NCBI GenBank assembly: GCA_945862235.1
Contig: CAMAYU010000039.1
Coordinates: 1-37,710, forward strand
Reading direction: 5' to 3'
Length of the DNA stretch: 37,710 nt
Origin: Schlesneria paludicola DSM 18645
Lineage (GTDB): Bacteria > Planctomycetota > Planctomycetia > Planctomycetales > Planctomycetaceae
Shown here: positions 16,701 through 23,970 of the stretch, piece after piece
Layout: every line of letters begins with the position of its first letter
Numbering within the stretch: the stretch's first letter is position 1
Made by a program: the position numbers and the translations under genes
The notes under the pieces: model-generated
The model's database searches: none
Seen by the model: the letters and a program-made list of their open reading frames with translations, nothing else
Told to the model about the DNA's origin: nothing

Positions 16701-19343
16701 TCACGGTTTCTGTTTGTTCGGGTCGAAGCTCTCCAACTCCCGTGACGCTTCGCTCACTTTGATCACGGGCAAGATGAGCCGGACGAAGGTCCATTCGCGG
16801 TCAGGCTTCACGGGCTGGAGCGAGCTGGTGGACGTTGAGTCACTCAACTTCAGCGCACTGGCCGATCCCTTCAGTCGCCCGAACAGGACGGCTCGACCGA
16901 GCCTGATCAAATGCGATAGGTCTTCCTCTTCGAGTAATCGGTTGGTCAGGCCCGTGTACTTAGTTGCTCCAGCCTCTTCGTGAAACGTCAGTGCGCGGGC
17001 GAAGCTGGGGGCGTCGAGAGACAGCGGGTCGTACTGAGTCTGTCGATGCGAGATGCTGGCGTGCTTCCCGGCTCCCTCAGTTGTGGCAATCGTGATCTGG
17101 CCCGTGAGATAGGGACGCAACTCTCGCTGGAAGACGTTCGGTTGTTCGACTCGCCACAGTTGGCGTGAGGCCAGAGGAATGGTGACAGGATCGTCGCGCA
17201 ACTTGCTTTGGCGATAGACACGGTTCCCGAACACGAGCAGCCAATCTTCGAGTGCGCCCGGCAGGCGATGCGTCACCGTTCCCGTCAGTCGCCCCGATCC
17301 GGAACTGATGAGATCACTCTCGACGAGCGTCGTGGCCGCTCCTGAAACTTCTGTCACCAGTTCCTTGGACGTCCACTGCACCAAGGGGAGCGACTTCACC
17401 GGTGCGGCGACTGTCTGGGAGAGATCGTTCGCCAACGTGTACGCACTCCGCCCGATGTCGATCCCCGCTGGACGATACATCCCACCGAACGCGGTCTCCG
17501 GTGTGCCCGACCAATTGGCGAGGCTGCGCCGTGACGCGATCTCTTCCGTTGAACCCGCTAAGACGGTTGAAGCTTCCACCGCAGCGACGGATGTCGTGAC
17601 GGGACTGTACAGGTTGGTCCACAGTCGCGAGCGGACGGTCGCTGTCGCCGCATCGACGTTGATCAAATGAAATTGGTTCACTCGCAGCGTCGTTCCATTC
17701 CATGCGGCGGCTCCTTGCGCGGCGGCAATCGCGACCACAACGATCCACATGGGGAACGTGATCCAAGTCGCGCGCGGCCGTTTCAACAAGCGATGGACCA
17801 GCAGGTAATCGACCGGCCCGATCAGGATAAGAAACAGACCAAGTAACCCCATCACAAACCACGGTGAGACGCGCGACACGCCTGCGAAGTCGTCTTGAAT
17901 CGCGTGCAGTTGAGTCGCGAGATCGGTCACGCCAGTCGAACTGAGCTGAGCGTGCTTGGCCGTCTTCGAATCACCCAAGTCTTCGGACGAGACGACATCG
18001 CTGAGCAGGCGTCGTCCCAGCGCGCCGACTCCCGCCCATCCGTTCAGTGGTGGCTGAGTCAGATCGAGAGCCAACACGGTCACTGAACCCAAGCCATACG
18101 GTGCTCGCGCCAACAGCGCGTTGTCACGGCTTCCGGCCAAGATCACACCATGCGTGATCCGAATCTGGGGAATCGAGAGCCGCCCCGCAAACGGGACTCG
18201 CACGTTGCGTCCTGCATAGCTTTCGAGCGACGAAAACTCACGCACGACAATCGCTTCGTCGGAGACCGTGGCAGGCAACCATGTGGCCAACGGCGCGATG
18301 AGGTCTCGCGCCGCGACAGGATCGGTCGGCAGTGACAGCGCGAGACGCCCGCCGCGTGCGATCCAGTCGCGCAAGGCGTGTACTTGGTCTGGAACTAGCT
18401 TCACAGGTCCAGACAAGACCAGTAATGAGACGCCGTCGTAAGCGAGTCCGTCGTCGGAAAGCTGATTCGCCAACATTGGTAATACGATGACATCCAAGGC
18501 ACCGGGCTTCGTCGAAGCAGGGCTGCTCTTGGGGACGGATGTTTCCGCCGCGATCGCGTTGCTGCCAGACATCTCGCCGCTGGAGAATCCCGCAGGCTCA
18601 CCCACCGTAAGTACGAGTCGAATTCCCGGTACAAGGGACTTCGGTGCGGCGGTCACCTTCTCCGAGGAAGACTTCCATGCCGCGACAGCACTCGGTGCGA
18701 GTGACTTGGGTTCCGCATCGGTCTCGACCATCACCTCAAAGCCAGCGTCGAGTCGCCCCGGTTTGCAGAGGCCACGCAACACATGACGCCCTGCCGCCAG
18801 TGGCTCCGACAGTCGCGAGGTGAATGTCACGCGGTGGCCGTCGGGATCGGGAGTCGTCACAAGCAATCGGAACCGCCCCGATGTGACGACTTCGACTTCG
18901 GCAACAACCTGTGTCCAACGGCCCACACGGTACAAACCGTCCCAACCGACACGGACCTGCTCAATCCGAACCGGCGCGACAGAGTTCCCTGAAACGGACG
19001 AAGAAGACGGAACGGGCGATGAAGCCTGAGCCAAGGTGAGTCGCGGGGCGATGCCAATCACGAGAGTGAATGCGAGTGCCGCCAACCAAGAGATTCCTCG
19101 CGCGAGCAGTAATGAAACATCTGAGCGAGGTGGCGTCAGCCACCCGGATCTCGGGCATAAGCCCTCTTGGGAAGAACCCTGGGATTGACGCCGTCCCGCT
19201 TGGAAATGTCTCAGCTTGTACCGTGCGAGGTTGAGTGCTGCCGCCGAACAGGACACAGCAAAGCCGCGAACTGGCAACCGTCGCCCTATTCGCTTCGAGC
19301 AAGCCTGTGAAGCACACATTTGCAAAGAATCTGAATCGCTCAC
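16701..19343 (-). CDS. Large membrane protein next to the ABC ATPase, with repeat-derived N-terminus
   Basis: This protein of up to 880 residues has a hydrophobic signal segment at about residues 84-106 (ISWLAALAFTLVIGIAPRLT), a long extracytoplasmic region, two predicted membrane helices at about 492-512 (WFVMGLLGLFLILIGPVDYL) and 522-545 (WITFPMWIVVVAIAAAQGAA), and a beta-rich C-terminal region. The segment near residues 270-430 (VIVLPMLANQLSDD..., LRDWIARGGRLALSLP) resembles the glutaminase-like fold of planctomycete ABC-linked proteins. Residues about 44-77 are encoded by a family B palindromic element. No good start codon lies between that element and the signal segment, so translation probably begins upstream at GTG 19343 or ATG 19319. 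The true start is uncertain. It likely partners with the ATPase encoded 174 bp downstream. Confidence 0.7.
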   Translation of the reverse strand: MSDSDSLQMCASQACSKRIGRRLPVRGFAVSCSAAALNLARYKLRHFQAGRRQSQGSSQEGLCPRSGWLTPPRSDVSLLLARGISWLAALAFTLVIGIAPRLTLAQASSPVPSSSSVSGNSVAPVRIEQVRVGWDGLYRVGRWTQVVAEVEVVTSGRFRLLVTTPDPDGHRVTFTSRLSEPLAAGRHVLRGLCKPGRLDAGFEVMVETDAEPKSLAPSAVAAWKSSSEKVTAAPKSLVPGIRLVLTVGEPAGFSSGEMSGSNAIAAETSVPKSSPASTKPGALDVIVLPMLANQLSDDGLAYDGVSLLVLSGPVKLVPDQVHALRDWIARGGRLALSLPTDPVAARDLIAPLATWLPATVSDEAIVVREFSSLESYAGRNVRVPFAGRLSIPQIRITHGVILAGSRDNALLARAPYGLGSVTVLALDLTQPPLNGWAGVGALGRRLLSDVVSSEDLGDSKTAKHAQLSSTGVTDLATQLHAIQDDFAGVSRVSPWFVMGLLGLFLILIGPVDYLLVHRLLKRPRATWITFPMWIVVVAIAAAQGAAAWNGTTLRVNQFHLINVDAATATVRSRLWTNLYSPVTTSVAAVEASTVLAGSTEEIASRRSLANWSGTPETAFGGMYRPAGIDIGRSAYTLANDLSQTVAAPVKSLPLVQWTSKELVTEVSGAATTLVESDLISSGSGRLTGTVTHRLPGALEDWLLVFGNRVYRQSKLRDDPVTIPLASRQLWRVEQPNVFQRELRPYLTGQITIATTEGAGKHASISHRQTQYDPLSLDAPSFARALTFHEEAGATKYTGLTNRLLEEEDLSHLIRLGRAVLFGRLKGSASALKLSDSTSTSSLQPVKPDREWTFVRLILPVIKVSEASRELESFDPNKQKP
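19112..19212. repeat. Palindromic element family B, copy 3 (inside a CDS)
   Basis: Left arm ATGAAACATCTGAGCGAGGT... (19112-19147) and right arm 19180-19212 pair with several mismatches; the centre matches copy 4 (ATAAGCCCTCTTGGGAAGAA here, GTAAGCCCGCTTGGGAAGAG there). On the minus strand it is read through in frame as GSSQEGLCPRSGWLTPPRSD and flanking residues. Confidence 0.8.
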
Positions 19344-19895
19344 AAAGTTTCCGTGCCCAGTGGGTACGCGGGGAAGAACCTCGCGCCGAGAAACACCTCA
19401 CGGCGGGGCGGGCATGATACGTGGGAAGTTTCAAAAACGTGAGCGCGCCGGGAACGAATCTTTCCACTGCAACGACGGCTTCCACACCACGTTCCGAATG
19501 TTGACATGGTTCAAACCGAAGGGCGTGCCGGTGAAGGCGATGAACGACGCGTTCGGCAGGGCAACGCGTCTCGCTTGCTCGTGATTGCTGTCGGGAAAAA
19601 GAAGGGCAAGCGAGACGCCTAGCCTACGTTGCTCCGTGATGTTCTCCGTGGTTCTGTGTGGCCTGCTCAAAACCTGCCCACCATCTCTGCGGCCAAATTT
19701 GCCGGAACTGGACTTCACGCACTTGGCGGCTTCTGTTAGAGACACCGCCCTTGTCCAGCCCAAGGATCGCCGTTTCAATGCCTTACCCTGTGAAGACGGG
19801 TATCGCGGATACGGAGTGATCGGCGGACAGACATCGAGTCGCAGTGACGCGGCTCGATCGACCGGACGAAGTTCAAGAAGGGGAAGGGATTCCCA
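19344..19895. other. 552-bp divergent intergenic region
   Basis: No supported gene. It should carry promoters for the membrane protein gene (leftward) and the DUF11-type gene (rightward). It contains a partial family F element at 19563-19632 and a short phrase CTCCGTGATGTTCTCCGTGG (19642-19661) with internal near-repeats. The minus-strand frame 19431-19778 is open for 115 codons but shows no domain. Confidence 0.5.
19563..19632. repeat. Partial palindromic element family F, copy 2
   Basis: CAACGCGTCTCGCTTGC (19563-19579) pairs with GCAAGCGAGACGCC (19608-19621). The right side read on the minus strand, ACGTAGGCTAGGCGTCTCGC, resembles the left arm of copy 1 at 7123-7142. Confidence 0.6.
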
Positions 19896-22439
19896 ATGTT
19901 GATCAGCGGACTTTGGAAGCTGGCCGCGATGGCTGGCGTGATTGGCGTCGGATTAGTCGCCGTGTTCCAAGCACAGCAGGGCTTGGAATCGCCACCGTTT
20001 GTCGCTCCGAGCGGCGATGAGACCGGTGACTTGGCTGAGCTTGCTCCCACGGGTGAAGGCGGCTCGTTACCGAGTACGACGACGAGTACCGACGACTCGC
20101 TCAAACTGACCGACCCGTTCGCGGTGACGGTCAGTACAGACTCCGTTGTCGCTCCACGTAAGTTGCCAGACGACTCTGAACCGTCCTCGCTGGCGAACGA
20201 CTCGTCGGGTCCCGGCTTGGATTTTCGAGACGACTCAACCACCGGGCCGGCTCTTGGCAATGCTGCCACCGCGGTTCGTACCAAGTCAGCGATCATCCCT
20301 GCGGGATTCAATGAGGCTGCATCAGAAAAAGTTTCCGACACTTCGGATCCGTTCGCGGTGACAGAAGCCAGCGAGAAACCTTTCTCGCGACAACCTGGCG
20401 ATGCATTAAGCACGTCATCCGCTGAGAAAGTCGATGCGAGCGCCGATCCCTTTCAGGACACCGCTCCTTCAGTGGGAGCTGCGAACTCGTTGACTTCCGA
20501 TCCCGCCGCGAAGTCTGATCCGTTCGACGAACCCTCGACATCCGATGCGACTCCCCCCGCTCGTGCCCCGCGCGAGGCTGATCCGTTTGACGTGTCTCCG
20601 TTCAGTGAAGCCGCTCCCACCGCTCCCGCAACGATTCCCTCCACGGTGAGTGATTCACCCGCGATCAATCCAACTCAACCGACGGATGCGAGCGATCCGT
20701 TTGGGAGTGCGGCCCCACCTGTTCTTGCGCCAACGGATGTCAGTCCGGAAGTTCCGACGCGCGAGCCTCTCGATCCGGCCCCCGCGCTCACGTCGCCGAA
20801 TCCGTCGGCTCCAAAAACTCGCCTACCTAGCTCTCGCGGACCGATGCCGCGCTTGCCGACGGATGTTCCCGCCGTGGATGAATTCCTTGAGAACCCCCGC
20901 CCCGCAGAACGCCAGCCCCTTGAACGCCAGCCCCTTGAACGCCAACAGACCGGGCGTTTCGACGAGGAGTCCACGGAACAGCCACGCTCAAACCGCCGCA
21001 TCCGCGAAGCGGGTGAGCGACCGACCACCAACGATCTCATCGGCGATGGCACCGTGACGGACGCCACACCGCGCGGTCTGCAACAGCCACGACTGACGCT
21101 CGAAAAGATCGCTCCACAAGAGGCCGTGTTGGGCCAAGAACTCGTCTACCAAGTCATCGTGAAGAACGTCGGTAGCAGCGATGCGAATCAAGTCGTCCTC
21201 GAAGACCGCATCCCCAAGGGGACCGAACTGACGGGAACCTCGCCCCGGGCGGAGATGGTGGACAAAAAACTGATCTGGCGGATCGGCACGATGAAGCCGA
21301 ATGAAGTCCGTAAAATTTCGATCAAACTCATTCCGCGACAGGAAGGGCCCATCGGCAGTGTGGCGCGAGTCAACTTCGCTACGGAAGTCGCGGCCGAGAT
21401 CATGGTCGCCGCTCCGCAATTGTCGATCAAAGTGAATGCTCCCCGCGAAGTTCATGTGGGCGAAGTCATCGACCTGACCTTCCTGCTCAAGAACTCGGGC
21501 GGTGCCGCCGCGAACAATGTTTCTGTTCGCGATCTCATCCCCGACGGACTCCAGCACGAAGCGGCCTCCGACATCGAGTGCCCGATCGGCAAGCTCGGCC
21601 CGAATGAATCGCGTGAGATCGTGCTGCAAGTCACGGCCGTGAAGCCGGGGCGTGTCAAGAACCGCGTGATCCTTTCGGCCGACGGCGGGATCACGCAGGA
21701 ACTCGAATCGACGATCAACATCATCGGTGAGCACCTCGTGCTGACCCGCACCGGACAGAATCGCATCTATGCCGAACGCCCCGCCGTCTTCACGAACAGC
21801 GTGAAGAACGATGGCAACGCGGCCGTGAAACATGTGAAGGTCTCTGAGATCGTCCCGGTCGGGTTCGAGTTTGTCGAAGCTTCAGACGGCGGCCAGTTCA
21901 ATCCCACCACACGTTCGATCAATTGGACGGTCGGACCGCTCGCGGCCGGTGATGAACTCAACGTCACGGCGAAGCTCATGGCCAAAACGCCGGGGATGCA
22001 GCTCGGCAAGATCAGCGCGACGGGATCGGCAGGCAGCGCCGCCACGGTTCAATCGGAAGTGGATGTTGTCGGTCGCCCCGAACTGCAAATGGAGACGCTC
22101 AACGCGACGGGTGTCGTCGCGATCGGTGACAAGCTGACCTCGAAGATCCAACTCAAGAACAGCGGCAGCGCCCCGGCTCGCAACGTCGCGCTCAGCATCA
22201 GCGTCCCGAAGGAGCTGCGGTTGGTCGAGGTCCGCGGCGCACGGTATCAGGAAACGAAGAACGTCATCCGCTTCGAGCCACTCGCCGAACTCGGCACGCG
22301 CGAAACGGTCTCCTTCGAACTGGTCATGGAAGCCATCGCCGAAGCCGACGCCCGCATGGACCTCCAAATCACCGCCGATCATCTGCCCAAGCCCGCCCAC
22401 CGAATCGAAACCGTCCACATCGCGACCGAAGTTCGGTGA
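19896..22439 (+). CDS. DUF11-type multi-domain surface protein with DPF-repeat linker
   Basis: This 847-residue protein has an N-terminal membrane anchor or uncleaved signal (LWKLAAMAGVIGVGLVAVFQ). Next comes a 370-residue disordered region rich in Ser, Thr, Pro and Asp that repeats a DPF motif six times (TDPFAVT, SDPFAVT, ADPFQDT, SDPFDEP, ADPFDVS, SDPFGSA). From about residue 396 there are four immunoglobulin-like units of the DUF11/CARDB kind, starting near residues 396, 506, 610 and 726. Each has the pattern V-x-V-K-N-x-G-x-x-x-A-x-x-V-x-(I/V)-x-D-x-(I/V)-P. The protein probably faces the periplasm or the cell surface and is likely structural or adhesive. ATG 19896 follows a strong GGGAAGGGA ribosome site. 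A 15-bp tandem repeat in the linker codes for ERQPL-ERQPL-ERQQ. Confidence 0.82.
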   Translation: MLISGLWKLAAMAGVIGVGLVAVFQAQQGLESPPFVAPSGDETGDLAELAPTGEGGSLPSTTTSTDDSLKLTDPFAVTVSTDSVVAPRKLPDDSEPSSLANDSSGPGLDFRDDSTTGPALGNAATAVRTKSAIIPAGFNEAASEKVSDTSDPFAVTEASEKPFSRQPGDALSTSSAEKVDASADPFQDTAPSVGAANSLTSDPAAKSDPFDEPSTSDATPPARAPREADPFDVSPFSEAAPTAPATIPSTVSDSPAINPTQPTDASDPFGSAAPPVLAPTDVSPEVPTREPLDPAPALTSPNPSAPKTRLPSSRGPMPRLPTDVPAVDEFLENPRPAERQPLERQPLERQQTGRFDEESTEQPRSNRRIREAGERPTTNDLIGDGTVTDATPRGLQQPRLTLEKIAPQEAVLGQELVYQVIVKNVGSSDANQVVLEDRIPKGTELTGTSPRAEMVDKKLIWRIGTMKPNEVRKISIKLIPRQEGPIGSVARVNFATEVAAEIMVAAPQLSIKVNAPREVHVGEVIDLTFLLKNSGGAAANNVSVRDLIPDGLQHEAASDIECPIGKLGPNESREIVLQVTAVKPGRVKNRVILSADGGITQELESTINIIGEHLVLTRTGQNRIYAERPAVFTNSVKNDGNAAVKHVKVSEIVPVGFEFVEASDGGQFNPTTRSINWTVGPLAAGDELNVTAKLMAKTPGMQLGKISATGSAGSAATVQSEVDVVGRPELQMETLNATGVVAIGDKLTSKIQLKNSGSAPARNVALSISVPKELRLVEVRGARYQETKNVIRFEPLAELGTRETVSFELVMEAIAEADARMDLQITADHLPKPAHRIETVHIATEVR
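20907..20946 (+). repeat. 15-bp tandem repeat inside the DUF11-type gene
   Basis: The unit GAACGCCAGCCCCTT is present at 20907-20921 and 20922-20936, and a third partial unit GAACGCCAAC starts at 20937. It is in frame and encodes (ERQPL)2-ERQQ just after the DPF-rich linker. Being a multiple of three, it can change copy number without breaking the gene. Confidence 0.85.
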
Positions 22440-22445
22440 AATGTA

Positions 22446-22467
22446 GGACGGGCACTCTTGCCCGTCC
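22446..22467. terminator. Short hairpin after the DUF11-type gene
   Basis: GGACGGGCA and TGCCCGTCC form a perfect 9-bp stem with a CTCT loop, starting 7 bp after the stop codon at 22439. It may stop transcription, but no T-run follows. An almost identical hairpin (GGATGGGCACTCCTGCCCGTCC) lies at 37611-37632, so it is also a dispersed repeat. Confidence 0.5.
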
Positions 22468-22495
22468 GTTAATCAAATCGCAGGCGGGTGATTCA

Positions 22496-22729
22496 CACTA
22501 ACCCGAAGCGTCCGTTTTGAAGTTGCGCTCATTGAGCCAAATTGCGAACAAGCTCCGTTGCCTGTGGCCCCGCTCCCGCCGAGCCTCACTTTGTTGTCGT
22601 TTCTCGCTGTCAATCATGGTTTCCACCGACGCGAGGTCGGTGAGGAGCCTTTCAGGAATCGAAACAGCGCGACTTCAAAAAGCGTAAGCGAGAATGTGAA
22701 TGCGGACTCGCTTACGCCTCGGGTTAGTG
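22496..22729. repeat. Palindromic element family C, copy 3 (diverged)
   Basis: CACTAACCCGAAGCG (22496-22510) and CGCCTCGGGTTAGTG (22715-22729) are complementary at 14 of 15 positions. A second hairpin, GCGTAAGCGAG (22682-22692) with CTCGCTTACGC (22707-22717), forms the right half. The 322-bp gap 22440-22761 between the two convergent genes holds this, the short hairpin before it and nothing else I can identify. Confidence 0.65.
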
Positions 22730-22761
22730 ACAGCTTCGGCTGCGTGGCGTCACTCACCGTT

Positions 22762-23781
22762 TCACCTCGGCGGTTGGCTGCTCAGTTGAACGAGCGTCTC
22801 CAGCACCCGAACACGCTGCGCCTCGGTCAGCTTGAGATACCGATGCTTCCCCTCGGCCAGCGGCTCGAACTTCGTGAAGCCGTCCGCTTCAACGATGACT
22901 CGCCCTGGAGGCGACACGTCGAAGTAGCCGCGATCGGGATGGACCGCATACAGCACGCTCGTCAGATCCCATGTCGGCCGGTCGTGTGGTTGTTTCTCGT
23001 AGAGGCGATAGGCTTCTGCGAGCGGATGATCGCTCACATAGCCGTAGTCCTTCACGATGCTGTCGGCGGGGTACGGCAGCGCGATGCCGATCTCGAAGCC
23101 GCTCCAAACGACCGCCGTCGGCCATTCGTCCGCCAGCTTGCGGCAGTTGGCGATGTCCTGCACGACGTTGTATTCGCAGTAGTGCTTGTTGCCGTTGATG
23201 TCGGTGAACGCTCCGGCCATGACCGACAACAGCTTCACTTTCTTCTTGATGAGTTCGACACCTGACAGCGGCGATGACTCATCGGCCTTCGAGTCGAGCA
23301 GCCTCGCGAGATTCGTCGAGAACCCGACTTGAGCAATGCTCACCGAACCATCGGGTTGCGACGCGAGCGTCTTCCTCAACAGGGCCACCGCTTCGGGAGC
23401 GTCCTTGCTGCTGAGCAAATCGTGCGGATACCGAAACACATCGCCCCGTTTCTCCGCGGCCATCGGCAGGAACTTGCCCGGCTCGGGAGTCTTGCCGGGA
23501 CGAACGACTCCGATTGGCGTGTCGCCTCGCCCGTAGAACGTGTTGATGGCATCGACGAACGGCCCGGCCAGATCGCTGTCCTTCGTCACCGTCACCGCGA
23601 GCAACTTGCACGCGCCGCGCGACTGAAGCGAATGAATCATCCCCTGCGCGAGAACGTCATCTACGTCATTGCCGATGTCCGTGTCGAAGATCAGCGATAC
23701 CGGCTCAGCCGCGCGGGCTGAGGTAGTAGGAGCGAACAGAGCCAACAAACACAGCGGCACAGACCACAACAGACGATTCAT
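22762..23781 (-). CDS. Secreted inosine/uridine-preferring nucleoside hydrolase family protein
   Basis: This 339-residue protein carries a Sec signal peptide (RLLWSVPLCLLALFAPTTSARA). The mature part starts with the nucleoside hydrolase calcium-binding signature D33-T-D-I-G-N-D-V-D-D42, which holds the catalytic aspartates. Later segments include VGFSTNLARLL, VKLLSVMAGAF, EYNVVQDI (the usual N-x-x-x-D region) and WDLTSVLYAV near the C-terminus. The family cleaves the N-glycosidic bond of nucleosides to give ribose and base. The signal peptide suggests periplasmic nucleoside scavenging, a pattern common among planctomycetes. Start ATG 23781 is chosen because it directly precedes the signal peptide; the longer frame to 23829 adds 16 residues without support. 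It is not in an operon with its neighbours. Confidence 0.87.
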   Translation of the reverse strand: MNRLLWSVPLCLLALFAPTTSARAAEPVSLIFDTDIGNDVDDVLAQGMIHSLQSRGACKLLAVTVTKDSDLAGPFVDAINTFYGRGDTPIGVVRPGKTPEPGKFLPMAAEKRGDVFRYPHDLLSSKDAPEAVALLRKTLASQPDGSVSIAQVGFSTNLARLLDSKADESSPLSGVELIKKKVKLLSVMAGAFTDINGNKHYCEYNVVQDIANCRKLADEWPTAVVWSGFEIGIALPYPADSIVKDYGYVSDHPLAEAYRLYEKQPHDRPTWDLTSVLYAVHPDRGYFDVSPPGRVIVEADGFTKFEPLAEGKHRYLKLTEAQRVRVLETLVQLSSQPPR

Positions 23782-23918
23782 GAGCGAGCGGCTTTCCAGC
23801 GAGGGCGGCGAAAGTTTGAGCAGCCTCAAACGACGCGAGGCATGAAACCAGATGGTCTCACGCCTCGCAAGCCGTTTGTCGTGGAGTGGTCGATAGTTTC
23901 GTAAGGGGGTTTGCCTTG

Positions 23919-23952
23919 TCCCCTCGCCCCGGCTTTGCGGGGCGAGGGGAGG
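23919..23952. repeat. Palindromic element family D, copy 2 (intergenic hairpin)
   Basis: CCCCTCGCCCCG (23920-23931) and CGGGGCGAGGGG (23938-23949) form a perfect 12-bp stem with a 6-nt loop. It lies 21 bp beyond the stop codon of the vWFA gene and could end its transcript, though it has no T-run. It is the short core of family D. Confidence 0.8.
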
Positions 23953-23970
23953 ACGGTCGCGACGCGACGC

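Noticed and set aside
19431..19778. Minus-strand frame containing FIAFTGTPFGLNH, which recalls the AFTGTP helicase motif of type I restriction subunits
   Set aside because: Only a six-residue match with no other helicase motif, crossing a partial family F repeat; judged coincidental.
20907..20946. Short regular repeat considered as a CRISPR array
   Set aside because: Units are 15 bp with no spacers and lie in frame inside a gene; no cas genes are present in the window.
22558..23265. Plus-strand frame of 235 codons overlapping the nucleoside hydrolase gene
   Set aside because: Mostly antisense to the hydrolase, which has its catalytic motif and signal peptide.
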